From Delphinus delphis (taxonomy: Eukaryota; Chordata; Mammalia; Artiodactyla; Delphinidae), in assembly GCF_949987515.2 (NCBI RefSeq), contig NC_082690.1, positions 100,438,400 through 100,502,399 of the forward strand: 64,000 nt of DNA. The letters are read 5' to 3'. The first letter of the stretch is position 1. The number at the start of each line of letters is the position of its first letter. Below, piece after piece: positions 13,095 through 28,000 of the stretch. The position numbers were made by a program, and so were the translations under genes. The notes under the pieces were generated by a model. It had not been told where the DNA came from. It worked only from the letters and a program-made list of their open reading frames with translations, and ran no database searches.

Positions 13095-16000
13095 CCGGGA
13101 CCCACCTAGCTTTAATCAGAGGGCACTGGGTTCAAATCCCAGCCACACAACTCACTACGGGCAAGATACTTAAACTCTCCTAAGCCTCAGTTTTCTCATC
13201 TGTAGAATGGAATTAACAATTACTACCTCACAGGGAGTATATTGCCTGTTCAAAAAATGTTTTAACTAAAACTAATATAACATTCGGGACTTCCCTGGTG
13301 GTCCAGTGGTTAAGACTCTGCGCTTCCAATGCATGGGCGCAGGTTCAATCCCTGGTCGGGGAACTAAGATCTCACATGCCGTGCAGCGTGGCAAAAATAA
13401 ATAAATAAATAAAATTAAAATAGCATTCAAAAGTCAAGGGAAAAATAGTATTTAATAAGAACACTAGCTTTGAAATCAGGTAAGCTTGAGTTCAAGCTCT
13501 GCTCCTTTACTCACTGGTGTGTCTTTGGACAGTGATGACCTCTCTGAGCCTCAGTTTCCTCATCTATAAAATGGGGCTATGAATAGTACTCCCTCAGGGC
13601 TGCACCACACAGATTCAATGAGATCAGGACTGGCAAGGGCCCCACAGAACAACGGCCCAGAGCCAGCAGTGACGGCCATGAGGTCATCTCAGGAAAGAGA
13701 ACCACATTTTAACAAAAGACTAACTCATTAGTGGGGCAGGGGAGACACCCTCCCAGTCTCGGGACAGAGCCACGCCAAGGGTGGACCCAAACCCCTTCCT
13801 GTCTGTGTTAAAGGCACCAACCCCAGCAGGGGGCAGGCTGGGCCGTGAGCCCAATCTAGCATCCAAACCACTATGCACACAGTAGGTGCTCAATTAAAAC
13901 GGGCACTTTGAAATGCTTCATTTGATCTGAGTTTCTAAAGCAGAAATCAATCTCCTTCCTCTCTCCTCCACTCACCACCCCCCCAAAAAAAACATACTCG
14001 AAAGACACCGCTCCACCCCCGTCATTTTTTACAAAAAAAGCTAAATTCACCCTGTCCTCTCCCCACAAAGAGTCCCTTACCTGGCACACAAGTACAGCAA
14101 TCCGACTTCAGGGAGGCCTGACAGAGGCCGGGAGGACACTCGGGGGAGATGCAGGACACATTTCCAGCCTGAGGAGGTGAGAGGTGGTGCAGGTGGGGGA
14201 GGGTAGACCGTCAGGCCCAACAGAACCAGCTTGTTCCCTATTTCACACCACCCTCAGGATTCCTGTCCCACATGAAAGCCTCCTAAAGGAAGCTATCCTG
14301 GGACTTCCCTGGTGGTCCAGTGGTTAAGACTCCACACTCCCAATGCAGGGGGCCCCAGTTCGATCCCTGGTCAGGGCTACATCCCGCATGCCACAACGAA
14401 GTTCCCGCATGCCACAAGTAAGACCCGGTGCAGCCAAATAAATAAATATTAAAAAAAAAAATAAAAGGGAAGCCATCCAAGACCTTTAAATGCCACCATG
14501 GTCACACAAGGATACGGTGCTGGGGCCCAGTACCAGGATGTATTATGGTGTAGTTTCCAACATCCCCCTTTCCAAGACGAGGAGCAGACCAGACAGCAGA
14601 GCACGCTGCCTTCCTCGTGAAAATGGACGAGCCTAGCCTCCCATGGCACTGCCCCCCATGGCATTGCCCCCACCATGGCATTCCCTCCCATGGCATACAG
14701 AAGCTCCGGAAGGATGCTGAGAAGTGGAGAACAGAGGTTCCTCCACCAGAGACACCTTACCGTGCATCTGAGTTTTGAACCAAGTGACTAATACTGGCCA
14801 AGGAGTTAAATTTAAAACTCAATTTTTAAAAATTGAAGTTAAGACAAAAAAGCCCCCGGCTTTGGAGTCAGCCAGACCTGAGGTCCAGGGTCTGCCCCTC
14901 CAAGTCGTGTGACTTTGGGCAGAGTATGTCACCTCTCTGAGCCTCCGTCTCCCTATCTGTGAGATGAGCTGGAAAGGGCACCTCTGCTGGGGTTGCTGAG
15001 GATTGAGTGAAATGTGATCAGGCAGGAAAACGCCTGGCCACTTCACAAGTGTGGCGCACAGGAAGGGCTCAGTAATGGTGGCGGTAGCGATCTACGTGCC
15101 CCCGCCCCTTTACATTGCAGCTTCCGCCGTCACTGCCAGACCAGGACTGCTTTTAAAGATGAGAGGCAGTGAGGGTTGGTGGGCAGAGCCTGGGCTTTGG
15201 ATGCAGGAAGGCCACGGCTCAAATCCCAGCTCTGCCACCTCCCAGCCTCAGTCTTTTCACCTGTAGAATGGGGACTGTAAAGCCAACCCAGAAGAGCCAC
15301 CAGGAGCCTCGGGGGAGGAACTAGATGGAAAATACCAAGCCCCTGCCTGGTATGCACTGGGTGCTCACGATGCAATCCAAGGGACAGCCTCTGGCTGGGT
15401 CTGGCACACGGTAGGAACTTAATAACTATTCTTGGAGGAGTGAATTTGCCTCAAGCAAAATACTCTTAACAAGCTGAGTCTGGTAATGAGCCTTCTCCCT
15501 CCCAACGCCGCTACCTTTATTGTGCCGGCAAATATTTTGCCTGGAGAGAAAAACGGCCTCCCTGGTAGGAAGTTTCCGAGGGAGTTGCATCCCCTCCCCT
15601 TCCTAGACAGATGGACCCTGTTTGCATGTTGGCTCTTTTCTGCTCAGCAAAACCTCCCTGACTCCACACACTACGGGTTTCCCATCCCCCACGCTTTTAA
15701 ATTCCACAGCTTGCGACCAAAATCCACAACCTGAGAACGCTCCCTCCATTCAACGAGCTCACCTTTAACATCCGGTCTTTCCCCCTTCCTCTAAAACCCC
15801 CAAAGGTTAAGAAAACACCCACGAGGCTTCAGGGATCTTGTGATGCTCACCAGACAGACACAGACAGTGCAGTTCTGGTTGGGAGGTGAAAACACGTCCC
15901 CTTCAGCCCGGATGACGCCACTGTGAAAACAGCCTTTGAAAGACAAACAGGAGTGGAGACATCAGACCTCTTAAAGTAGAGGAAGCTTGAGGTCTCATTA

Positions 16001-19000
16001 CTTTTCCAGGCATAATGTACCTGGAACCTTCTCTCACTGGCTCGGATGCCCCAGGAGTGACAGATCTAGGTACTCAGAACGGTGTGGTCCCAAGACCCCT
16101 GAAGAACTACAGGAGACACCCACACAGGGTGCCCTGGGAGGGTCCCATTTATGTCTGATAAACCCAGAACTGTGTTGAAAGCATGGCATTTTATTGCCAT
16201 AAGGCAGGAAAGGCAGCCAGACAGCCCCAGGTTCCAAACCTGGCCTGTCACATGAGTGGCTTTGGACCTGGATGTGTCACTCAACCTCTCTGGGACTCAG
16301 CTTGTCTTTACTGTAAAATGGAAATACCACCACATGCCCTGCAGGGGACTTGGAAGGATGCACAACCTCAGATGTAATGTACACAGCAATTTACACTCAG
16401 GGCTTAGTACACAGTAGGGACACAGTAAAAAATCACAATTATCATTAAGAAAATCAGCAAATTGCATTTTCATTTTAACCCTTAGGAAGATTTTTTTCAC
16501 TGCTGCTTAAAGTGCAGCAACCTCAACACCTTACCACCAGGAGCTTCATAGAAATGTAGCCGCTCAGGCCCCTCCCCACATCTACTGAATGAGAATCTGC
16601 ATTTTAACAGGATTCCCAGCGATTCACGTGCAGGGTGAGTGTTAAGGAGCTCTGCTGAAGGACTTGGTAAGACTTGAGGTCTTTATCCTAACAGCAATGG
16701 GAAGCAAATGAAAAATTGTCAGCAGATTGTGGGAGGGAATCAGAACAGGGGTAGAATTTATAAACGATTACTCCTCCTGCAGTAGGAGGGGGACAGGGGC
16801 AGGGGAGGGGACTGCAGAGTGGGTCTGGAGAAACTTGCTGAATGAAGGAATAAATGAAAGAACGAAGCTCCAAAAGGATCCCCGGAAGGTCAAAAGTTCC
16901 CCTTGAGAGCGCAGACCAGTGGTTCTCAAAGTGTGGTCCCTGAAGCAGCAGCGTCAACATCACCTGGGAACTTGTTAGAAATGCAAATTCCCGGGCCTTA
17001 CCCAGCACCTGCTAAATCAGAAGCTCTGGGGGCTAGGCCCAGGGATCACCCTTCAGGTGACACATGGAAGTTGGAGAACAGCCTTTCAGCTGCAGAAAGG
17101 CTAGGAAAGGGAAGAGGCAGTACCATGTGAGAAACTCACAGCCTTCCCCAGACCAGCTCCCACCTGTACACAATGGACAGCATCCCCCATCTCCGGAGGG
17201 AATCGGGTGAGAACAAGCAGCTTCACACGTCACCTTTTCACAGGTCACCTCCCCATCCTAGAAGCAGAAACTGGAGTTCCAGCCACCACAACGCCCCAGA
17301 CACCAGACCAGGGAAGCCCGGGGGACCCCTCACACCCACCTCGCACCAGCACTGGGAACAGCCAGGCTCTGTCCAGCGGCTCCCGGACTCATGCATGGCT
17401 CCCAGGTGCCAACAGGCAGAGGGCCCTGGTGCCAGCTGTGTGGCCTCAGGGCCCCTGGGCAAGGAAGGGGTCACCACCACCTTCTCCTGGATTCGTGAGG
17501 GAGGTCTGAGGGTCCCCAACGGAGAGGGACTAGGCACTGGGGTGGCCATTGGGGCAGACAGCAGCTGCGTCAGGGCAGAAGCAGAGGACGTGGGTAGTGC
17601 AGGTGTGGGAGATGGCAGTCGTGTGGTCCTGACTCCAGTTGGGGGCCCTGGAGCCCCAGAAGGAGGGCTGTGCCCTGGGGAGAGGGCGGGCCGGCCTGCC
17701 TCTGGAAGCAGCAGTAGCATCTTAGGGGGGTGCTGCAGGGGCTGCAGGATGGCAGATGGGGCCAGCACGGCTTTGGGGAAAGCTGAAACGGAAACACAGA
17801 GGTGTCTGCAGGGAGGCAGCAGGGGCAGGAGGCGAGATTCGAGGGGCGTGGACTCAGGCCTACCACCACAAGTCACTGAACGTGTCTGGGCCAGTTTCTT
17901 CAACAACATGATAGATCTAATACCACCAGTTCAACCTCAAACTAATGGGGCTGCGGTGAAGATCAGGGGAGAAGATTGATGAAAAAGTACCACGAGCAGC
18001 CCGAAGTCACACGCTGGCGATGCGGGAGGTCCAGCTGCTTCATATGCAGCGAAATCAGAGTCTTCTCCCTTCCCTTCCTCGCTGGCCGCAAAGGAGACTC
18101 GGGTTTTCCTGAACCACGCAGACCTTCTCTAAGCCCTCAGGGATCCGACCTGGGAGTGACCCTTCCCTACTCCTGACAGGTCAGGAGTGTGTCCCTTACT
18201 CTCCCATCCAGCTGTGGCTTCCCAGGAGGAGATGCAGAGGCTCAGGGGGAGGAAGGGCCCAGGGTCCTCTCTGGGCCCATGGCAGACAGGCCAGCTTCCA
18301 AGAGGATGCCTCCCCTGAGACACACACACACACTCAAACACACACACACGTAGGAACAGTGCACATATTCCCTGCAGATGGACAGCAGCTGCCCAACAGT
18401 CTGAAAGACAGAAAGAGAGAGAGAGAGGGGGCGGGGCTTCCCTGGTGGCGCAGTGGTTGAGAGTCCGCCTGCCGATGCAGGGGACACGGCTTCGTGCCCC
18501 GGTCCGGGAAGATCCCACATGCCGCGGAGCAGCTGGGCCCGTGAGCCATGGCCGCTGAGCCTGCGTGTCCGGAGCCTGTGCTCCGCAACGGGAGGGGTCG
18601 CAACAGTGAGAGGCCCGCGTACCGGAAAAAAAAAAGAAAAAAAAAAAAACAAGACGGCGGCGAAGGAGGCAGATGAGGGGCAAGGGTGAGAGATAGGAAA
18701 AAGGAAGAGAGTCACAAATCAGAGTGAGACGGGGAGAAAACTGGTTGGGCTGGGAGGGGGAAACGGGGTGGCTGAGCTCAGACCATCACGGGCGATTACA
18801 CGATGGAAAACTGGCCCTGGATTAGAAAGAATGCCTTCGGTACTGACACATTACATGGACGATTACAGGCACGCTGTTAAATCATGGCAGAGATCTGACA
18901 CCACACTGTCCAAAGTGTCCCCGTGAGCCCGGGTTACTGGGACTCCTATGTCACAGGCTCCTCTATCATTGTTTTTTGGTGTTTTTTTTTTTTTTTTTCC

Positions 19001-22000
19001 TTTTACTATTTGGGGGGAAACAGTAGGGCTGGCAAAACAGTGAAAGGAAAATAAAAGAATGGATAAAGAGGGCTTCCCTGGTGGCGCAGTGGTTGAGAGT
19101 CCGCCTGCCGATGGCAGGGGACACGGGTTTGTGCCCCGGTCCGGGAAGATCCCACATGCCGCGGAGCGGCTGGGCCCGTGAGCCATGGCCGCTGAGCCTG
19201 CGCGTCCGGAGCCTGTGCTCCGCAACGGGAGAGGCCACAACAGTGAGAGGCCCGCATACCGCAAAAAAAAAAAAAAAAAAAAAGAATGGGTAAAGAAGTG
19301 GAAGGAGACAGAAAGGATGAAAGGGGGATGTTGGAAATAACAAACGAGATGAACTGAAAAAAAATTCAGGGGGAAGGAGGGGGGCCCGGTCCGGGAGGGT
19401 GGGGCCTGGGGCCCGGAGGCGGGGCCCAGCGCCGGGTGGCGGGGCCCAGCGCTCACCTTCACACGACACTCGGTCAGCTCGGAGCCTGAAGCCAGGTCGG
19501 CAGGTGCACAGGAAGCTGCCCACGGTGTTATGGCAAGAATGGTGACAGACTCGCCTCTCCAGTGGCCTCCGACACTCGTTTACATCTGCGGGAGAGCCTC
19601 GCTACCGACGGCTGCCTTATCGGGGCTACCGAGTCCTTCTTCCCCCATCCCTTACCCCAAAAGGCTGAGGGAGTCTCCCTGCCATGTTCTTATGGGGCCC
19701 TTCCCTGCCCCAGGGTGCCAGTGTGACTCAGATGTCTGGGAATGGGGCTGAAGTCTAGCGCTAGTCTCCTTGGAAGGTTCATACATCCAGCAGGCATTTA
19801 ATGAATGCACCAGTGACTCATACCCCAGCACTGTGCAGCCATGATTAAGTGCTGGCTGGTGGGGATGGGCCCCACTGGGAATCTCACCTCCAAACCTTCC
19901 ACCAACCCACTGTTGGGCATCAGGTGCTACGGGCCCTTCTGAAAAAAGAGTCTCAAAAAATCACCATACTGCTCAGGGCAGGCTCCAGGACAAACACCCA
20001 ACTCTGCTAGAACAAGGTCTTTTTTCAGGCCCATGGGATCCCACCTTCAACCCATGAGCCAAGCTCAAGCCAAACATGCCAATCCCTTTCTGGAAATTTC
20101 TGCAATGGGCTGAGAAAACAGGGGTCTCCTTCTAAACCAGAGGAACCAAGACATAACGTGCTTTATTTACCAAGGGGAGCTAAGGCAGCCAAGAAAATGG
20201 GTGAGCAGAGAGGAATCCTTGGGGTGTATCTGGGAGAGGGTGGAAGAGGAACATAACAGGATGAAGGTGGCATGTGGCCAGGAAAAGTCCGAGACGGGGT
20301 CTTCCATTAGGAGCCACGCCAATCCCAGGGAAAGGCAGGCTCTGAGCAAAGGCTCAAGCGCTTGCCGGCTCCAGGGAACCAGGAGGTCCAGACTGTTGAC
20401 CTTTCCCTGTCCCTGGGCTCGCCCTGTCCGTCTTCCTGATTGGCAGCCTAAGTGTGAAGACAACAGGGTCCCCTGCCTTACCTACGCAGGAGTGCCGGTT
20501 GCCGTGCAGATGGAAGCCAGTTCTACAGGAACACCTGTAGCTGCCAATGGTGTTTTTACATCTCTGCTGGCAGGGGGTCCCAAGGCATTCATCAGTGTCT
20601 GGAAGGGAACAGGACACAGCCGGAGCTCATTTCCCCGTGGAGTTTTGGAAATAGGTGGTCCTCTCTACCTACCTCTCTCATCACTATCTCCTACCCGACT
20701 CGTAACCCCTCTCCTTCTCACCACCCACATTCAGTCTATCAACTCCTAAGTCCTCCCTGGACCAGCCCACTTCTCTCCACCCTCACTGCCATACCCTAGC
20801 CCAGATGCCCCGGGCTTTGTCTCTGGCCTAGAGGATAACAACAGCCTTGTGTGTCTCTCTGCCCCTCCTGTGCTCCTCCCAAGCCACCCTCTACAGAGCC
20901 CCCAGAATGTTCTGACCAAAGGGCACCTCTGATCAGGCCACTTTCTGCTTAAACTCCCTCCAAGGCTCCCACAAGCACCAATGCAGCACCACAAGTCCTG
21001 GGCTGCCTTTCCCACCTCTCTCCTTGCCCCTCACCTTTACTCTGGCCCAAATTCTTGCCATCTTCCAAAGGCACCATGCTCTTGTGGCCCTCCCCCTTTG
21101 CCCATGTTCTCCTATCTGCTTGGAATACCTTCCCATCTTGTCTGGCTGGAAAACTCCTACTCATACCTCAAAACTCAGCTTCTATACTACCTCCTCTGTC
21201 AAAGCTTCCCCAAGCCATTGTTTGAAATTGGGAAAAAGCTGGAAATGATCTGCATGCTCATCAGTAAGAGAAGAGTTAGTAAACTACGGGATATCTGCAC
21301 TGCGAAGTACCAGGTAGTAGCTGAAAAGGATAAAGCAAGTCTATTGACCCTGATGTGAAGAGATTTTCATGACAGATTGTTGAAGGGAAAAAAGCAGGCA
21401 GAAGAATGGCTGGGTTCACATTGAAGCCCTAATGTGATCTTGAGAAAGTTAACTTCTTTAAGCCTCAGTATTCCTACCAGGAAAATGGAAATAAACAGTA
21501 CCAACTTCATAGGACAATTTTGAGGACAAAATTGAGAAAATGCATGTTAAATGCTTAGCATGGTGCCAGGAATACAGGAGTTCAGCAACTGTAAGCCACC
21601 CATCTCTTATCGTCATCTCTCTGTAAGTGCTCATGTGTGTACGTACACATAGTGGGGAGAGGCAGGCAGGGCACTCATCAGACTGATAACTAACTGCTAT
21701 GGATGAACTGCGTTCCTTCCAAATTCATAAATGGAAGCCCTAACCCCCAATGTGATGATATTAGGAGGTGGGGCCTTTGGGACATAATTAGGTTTGGATG
21801 AGGTCTGGAGGGTGGGGCTCTCACGATGGGATTACTGCCCTTAGAAGAAGAGCCATGAGAGAGCTTGCTCTCTCTCTGCCTTGTGAGGACACAAAGAGAA
21901 GGTAGCTGTCTGCAAGGCAGGAAGAGAGCCCTCACCAGTAACTGAGTGGGCCAACACTGTGATCTTGTACTTCCCAGCCTCCAGAACTGTGAGAATACAT

Positions 22001-25000
22001 TTTTGTTGTTTAAGCCACCCAGTTTGTGCTATTTTGTTATAGCAGCCCAAGCAGATACTAAGACACCAGGGCTATTCTCTAGGGAGCATAGAGGTTGGGC
22101 GTGGGAGAGATGGCCTGGGGCTAGGGCCATGACTTTTAAAACTTTTAAAGAGCTTCCCTCGTGGCACAGTGGTTGAGAGTCCACCTGCCGATGCAGGGGA
22201 CACGGGCTCGTGCCCCGGTCCGGGAGGATCCCACATGCCGCGGAGCGGCTGGGCCCATGAGCCATGGCCGCTGAGCCTGCGCGTCCGGAGCCTGTGCTCC
22301 ACAACAGGAGAGGCCACAACAGTGAGAGGCCCGCGTATCGAAGAAAAAAAAAAAACTTTTAAAATAATTTATGAAAATTTCAAACACCCAGAAAATGATA
22401 CCACAGTGTCAAGGGGAGCTTCTGTCTTAGCTGCATTGTTAAAGAGAGAATGTTTCCTGACATAATTTCTGTAAATAAAAATCATTTTTAAGGAATGAGT
22501 CATTATTTTAAAAGGTCTCGCTCATCCTGTTCACTTAGGAGAAAAGATTCCTTCTCTCCCCTGGGTTCCCACAGCACTTAGCCCCTCGACCCAACCGCAT
22601 TGTTCTTCCCCTCCCACCAGACCGGGGGTGGGGGGAGTGGGGAGGTCGCTGGGGGGCAGGATGTTTTCTTCTTGGCTGTGTGTCTCCAGAGGCCGGCCCA
22701 GCACCCCGGCAGGTGGCTGAGGTGACTCTGTCGCAGCACGGCTCTCCCACAGAGCCCCCGGGACGTGTCACCCGCCCCCTCAGACTTCCTCCAGCTCAGT
22801 GGCCTCCTCCTTCTGGTTAGTCTCGGCCTCTCCCTCACCCCCACCACCCCCCTACCCTACAGTGATGGCAGCAGCAGTTTCTACTGAGTCGTGGTCCAGA
22901 GCAAAGGCCCTGGCATCAGACGCGCCCGCATGCAAGCCGAGTGACTCCTTCTGCCCCCACTGACAGAACGGCCTTGGGCAAGCCTCATCCAGGAAGTGAG
23001 GATGAGAACAGCATCCCCCTCAGAGGACTGTGGTGAAGCTGAAACGCAATCATGCCTGGAGAACACGCGTTGGGCCTGGCAGGGCCGTGAGGTCAGCACC
23101 AGAGCCTAGCGGCGGTGGCGACGGCACCATCATTACCCCTTCCAGAGCCACTCACCTTGGCAGCTGTGGCGGTCAGCAGACAGCTGCATGCCCGGCCCAC
23201 ACTCGCACACGAACCCGCCTTCCGTGTTCACGCAGTGGCCCTCACAAGAGGAGCTTAAACATTCATCGACGTCTGGGGAGCGAGGAAACACTCTTGCATA
23301 GCTCACGCTGAACGTGGTTCGGGTGTGGGGAGAATATGCACCCCACGAGGACCCTGTGCCCACACGGGGCCTGCCCTCAGCAGGGTGGAACCCACCCCCA
23401 CCCCAGGAAGAAAGAAGGCACCGGGTAAGTCATACAGCTTTAGGGATGCCCCCAGAAAGAAGAGGCCGAAGGGCCAGGTCTCTTTTTGACCCACGCAGAA
23501 CAGACAACGGAGAGGCTGGCTGAGACAGAACTGTTTCCAGTGGTCCCACCTGCAGGGCAACCCCAAAAGGGCAGGGGGAATGGGCAGGAAGGCTGGTTAA
23601 ATTCCCTTAAATGCTTATTGAGCACCGCCTGCGTGCAGCAGACCTGGAAGGGGGCTGCCGAGGACACAAATGTCACTAAGGCACAGTGTTGACTCTCCAG
23701 ATGGCTGCAGCCTGAGAACGTAGGAGCCACAACACACAACCACGACACACACCCACGAGAGGCCGGCGTGCGGCCGGCGGTATGCGCCCTACCAGGGACC
23801 GCCCGGCCACGGCAGGTGTGTGCTGGAAGGGAGGTGGGCTGAGAGGACCAGGAGGCATCAGGAGGGGGGCCCATAGAGCGCAGAGTGTCCGAGAAGCTTC
23901 CGGGAAGCACAGGGACCGCCGGGAGCCCAGGCTGGCTGAAGCTCAGGTTCCCGCCGGGGCAGCGTGAGGCCGAGCTGGAGAGGTGGTGGGTAAAGGCTCA
24001 GCGATAGAGCGCAAAGGAGTCCCGAAGCTTCTGCCCGGGGTGGGGTGACTGGATCCAAGTAGTGCTTTAGGGAGGTTCAGGCCTGAGGGGGGAGGGGGCT
24101 GGGAGACAGATCTCCCCAGCCCGGCTTCAAGGCAGCCCTTCCTATCTCAGAACCATGAGGACCTACGAGGTCAGCTCCGCCCACTCCAGTCTACTCTGCC
24201 CACTCGAGCCTCCCTCCCACCCCCTGGCCCCCATGCCTGCTGGTCACCTCCATTCTTTCTTGCTCTTCCCACAGCAGGTACCTTTGGGACCACACCCACC
24301 GCTTCTAAGAAGCCCACCTTGATTCACCCGATCCCACTGGGCCCCTTGTGATGGTGGCCAGGGTCCCACTTCCCTGCACTTGCTTTGACATTGGTCTCTG
24401 GCTTTTCCTTGGTCCAGTTTGCCTCTGCAATGAGAAGTGTGTCTGGAAAGTACTTCAACCTTCTGGAAGGGGTGCGGGGGGGGGGGGGCGAGCACCAAAA
24501 CTCCTTCACGGGACCCTTGACCCAATAGTTCTCTTTCTGGGAATAGTCAGAGGGGCTGACAAGAAGCCTCTTTCTCGCAGCATTATTTGTAGCAGTGAAA
24601 CACTGCAGACAAGCTAAGGACGGATAGCGCAGAACTGGGTACTTAGATTATAGCAACTACATCTGCAGCCGTTCAAAATGATGTTGGATGCTGAGCAGCA
24701 GGGACTGTCCTCCTGCCCTGCCACTACCCCCGGGCTTCCATCCCCACCCCGGGCCCAACTACCCTCCCTTCCTGCCCGACCAGATCCAGCCGCAGGTCCC
24801 ACCGCTCCATCACCGAGAGCTCATGCCACCCAGTTCCTGCATGCTGGAGGAGCCCAAGCCAAAGAGGGGGAGAAGGTCGTGGCCCCGGAAAAGTTCTCAT
24901 TTCAAGGCACACCTGCGAACCCACACAGGTGAGAAATCTTACCACTGTGACTGGGACAGCCGTGGGTGGAAATCTGCCCGCTCAGATGAACTGACCAGGC

Positions 25001-28000
25001 ACTACGGCAAACACACTGGGCACCGCCCCTTCCAGTGCCATTAGTGCGACCGGGCATTTTCGAGGTCAGACCACCCCGCCTTACACATGAAGAGGCACTT
25101 TAAAATCCCCAAACAGTGGATATGACCCACACTGGCAGACGAGAATTCAGAATTTTTTACCTTTCACACTGTCTTCCCGGTGAGGGGAGGAACCCAGTTG
25201 GAAAGCACTACAATAATGGTCAAGTTCCCAACAAGTCAACTTGTGAATGGATAATCGGGAGACATGAGGAAACCAAATGACAAAGAACAGATGGGGTCTG
25301 TGACTGGATCTTCTATCATTCCAATTCTAAATCCAACTTGAATATATATTCTTGGACTTACAAAACGCCAAGGGGGTGACTGGAAGTTGTGGATATCAGG
25401 GTATAAATTAGATCCCTGAACTGGGGGGAGGGAAGACCAGAATCCCTTGAATTGTTTCGATGCAATATAAGCATATAGATCACCTTGTATTCTCTTTGCC
25501 TTCTAAATGCCATTATTACGATCTTAGAAGAAGAGGAAGAAATTCAGGTACAGAAAATGTGTTTTAATAGCCTACACGATGGTGCTCGGTGAGTCTTGGT
25601 TCTAAAGGTACCAAATGAGGCCAAAGTTCTCAAACTGCTGCACACTTTGACAAGGAGAATCTATTTTTGTCCTCCGATCTACATTTATGACCTAAGTCAG
25701 GTAAATACACACGGTTTACTTTAACCTTTTTATGCAGACAGTCTGTTAGGCACTGTGGTTTCAGATGTGCAATAATTTGTACGATGGTTTATTCCCAAGT
25801 GCGCCTTAAGCAGAACAAATGTTTTTTTCTATACAGTTCCTTGCCTTAATAAATACGTAATATAAATTTAAGCAAACATCTATTTTGCATATTTGTAAAC
25901 GATAAAGTAAAAAAGTGAACATTTTGTGGAGTTTGTATTTTGCATGCTCAAGGTGAGAATTAAGTTTTAAATAAACCTATAATATTTTATCTGAAAAAAA
26001 AATGATGCTATAAGGACTATTTCCTACTCGCAAGACAAAGTTAAGCGAGAAAAATAATGAACGAAAACTATAGATAAGGTATGATCCCAATTTTATAAAA
26101 CAGACAGATGGGCACGCCTGACACACATACACCCACAGTCATACACTCTCACAAACACCTACACACCCAGGGGACAGGGCAGGGAAAAAAAATAACTTCA
26201 TTTTCTAACAAGTTATCTCTGGGTAGGGACTTCTGGGACAGGTTTATTTTCACCTTTCTACCTTTCTTTTACTTTCCAGATGTTCCAAAAGAAGTTATTT
26301 TTTACTTTTATATTCAGGGGAAGAAAGGTTACTTTTAAAAAATACAAATTAAAAAAATTAAAAAAGGCTTTCAAGCTCTCCGGAAAGATAGGTAAGAAAC
26401 TGGTCACGGTGGCTGCCTCTGGGGACAGTAACAGACTGTGCACAGGGAATTTTTTAAATGCTGAACCAATAATACTTTTACAAAATAACTACTGAGTTTC
26501 TCTCGGCTCATCTTTCAAATGTCACTTTCCTGAGGGAGGCTTTCTGCGGTCATGCCCACCTCCAGTCCGGTTCCCTGTGCCCCTGTGGGCCCTGGCACTG
26601 TGCACTCCACAGGTGATGGCCCCATTATGGGGGGGACTGTCATTGTCCTTACTTGCCTCCCTGCCTCACATTCTGAAGCAACATAAGAGCAGGGACTGCC
26701 CTCGTAACCCCAGCCCCAGCTCAGTCCCCGGTCCACGAGGTGTGCTCAATAAGTATTTGTGAGATAGCAGAAGGGGCATATTTCTTGTGTTTGCCTGCCT
26801 GCCTGCTCACTCTTAAACTTCAGAGCTGCTCGTGGCTCAGCTTTGCTCTGGCATCTCTCCGGAGACCGTCCTGGGAGGACAGGGAAGGGACCTCATTCCC
26901 GCCTGCCCCCTCCCCGCTGCTCCCACGCCTCTCACCGGTACACCTGATGCCGATAGCTGTCTCTGTCATCGAGAAGCCCACGGGACACACTCGGGCCACC
27001 TCCTGACAGCCACCATGGTTACAGGTGAGGTCACAGCCGTACTCCCCACAGGGTCCATGGGCTTCTGAAACAGGCACCGCACCTGTGAGCATGCGCCACT
27101 TCACAGTCCCAGCCGCCCCTGCCTTCCCCGGCTCCTCCTAAATTCTGCTGGGAAGGGGGCTCTGGAGGCAAACAGGTCTGAGTTTAAATTCAGCTCTGCC
27201 ACTTACTGGCCGTGTAACCCTGGGCGAGACACTAGCTTCTGTGCCTCAGTTTCATCATCTATAAAATGGGAATGAGAATGCCTACCTAATAGGGTTGTTT
27301 GAAAATGATATATGCTAGGGCACAACTGCCCAGTGCCTGGCACATTCTCAGTGTAAATAGAGTTCTTCCCATCAGCCATTGCCCGCCCCCAGTTACCTGG
27401 GCAGGTGGGCCCTTGCTCTCCATCCTGGCAGGAGCAGACATTGGGAGCGATGCAGATGCCACTCCCGCAGCCAAAGGAGCAGAGGGCTGAGAGGATAAAG
27501 ACAGGTGAGGGATTGGGGACTGGGGCCCCCAATCTGTCCCTCAGGCAAGCCCAGGGAATGAGCGCCCTGCTGTGGAGGATGTTTGGGGCATGGGGACAGG
27601 CACTTACGAAGGGTGCAGTGTCCACTGCCCATGGAGGGCGCCCAGCCAGGGCAGCAGCCACTCCCGAACCCCGAGAGGCAGACGTGGGGGCCCAGCCGGC
27701 GTCTGCAAGAGAGGAGAGAGCACCTTCCACATTCTGTACCAAGGGGAGGATTCATCTACTGGGCAGTGAAAGCCTCCCAGCCAGTCAGTATGTCAGTCAA
27801 CAAACAGTTCTGGAGACCTCCTCCACCCCCCACTCCTCGGGAGGACAATGGGAAGTTTCCATAGAAAAATGACTCAGACAGTCAGTCCCTTCTGGAGGCA
27901 GGACAAAGACAAAGGTATAAGAGAACAGACACTAGTCTCCTACAGATGCCTGCCACGTGGACACAGAGCAAAGAGGGTCTAAGAGCTGAGGATAGAAGAC

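Noticed and set aside
17173..17979. Plus-strand open frame of 268 codons
   Set aside because: It is antisense to VWCE exons 8-9 and intron 7, with no homology I recognise.
18129..19523. Several minus-strand frames with similar [23 protein letters not shown] peptides here and at other loci
   Set aside because: The shared peptide is translation of CHR-type SINE copies, not a protein family.
24688..25044. A functional KLF-like zinc-finger gene
   Set aside because: Intronless, 5'-truncated, missing most of finger 1, with a stop inside finger 3 and poly(A)/target-duplication ends: a retropseudogene.
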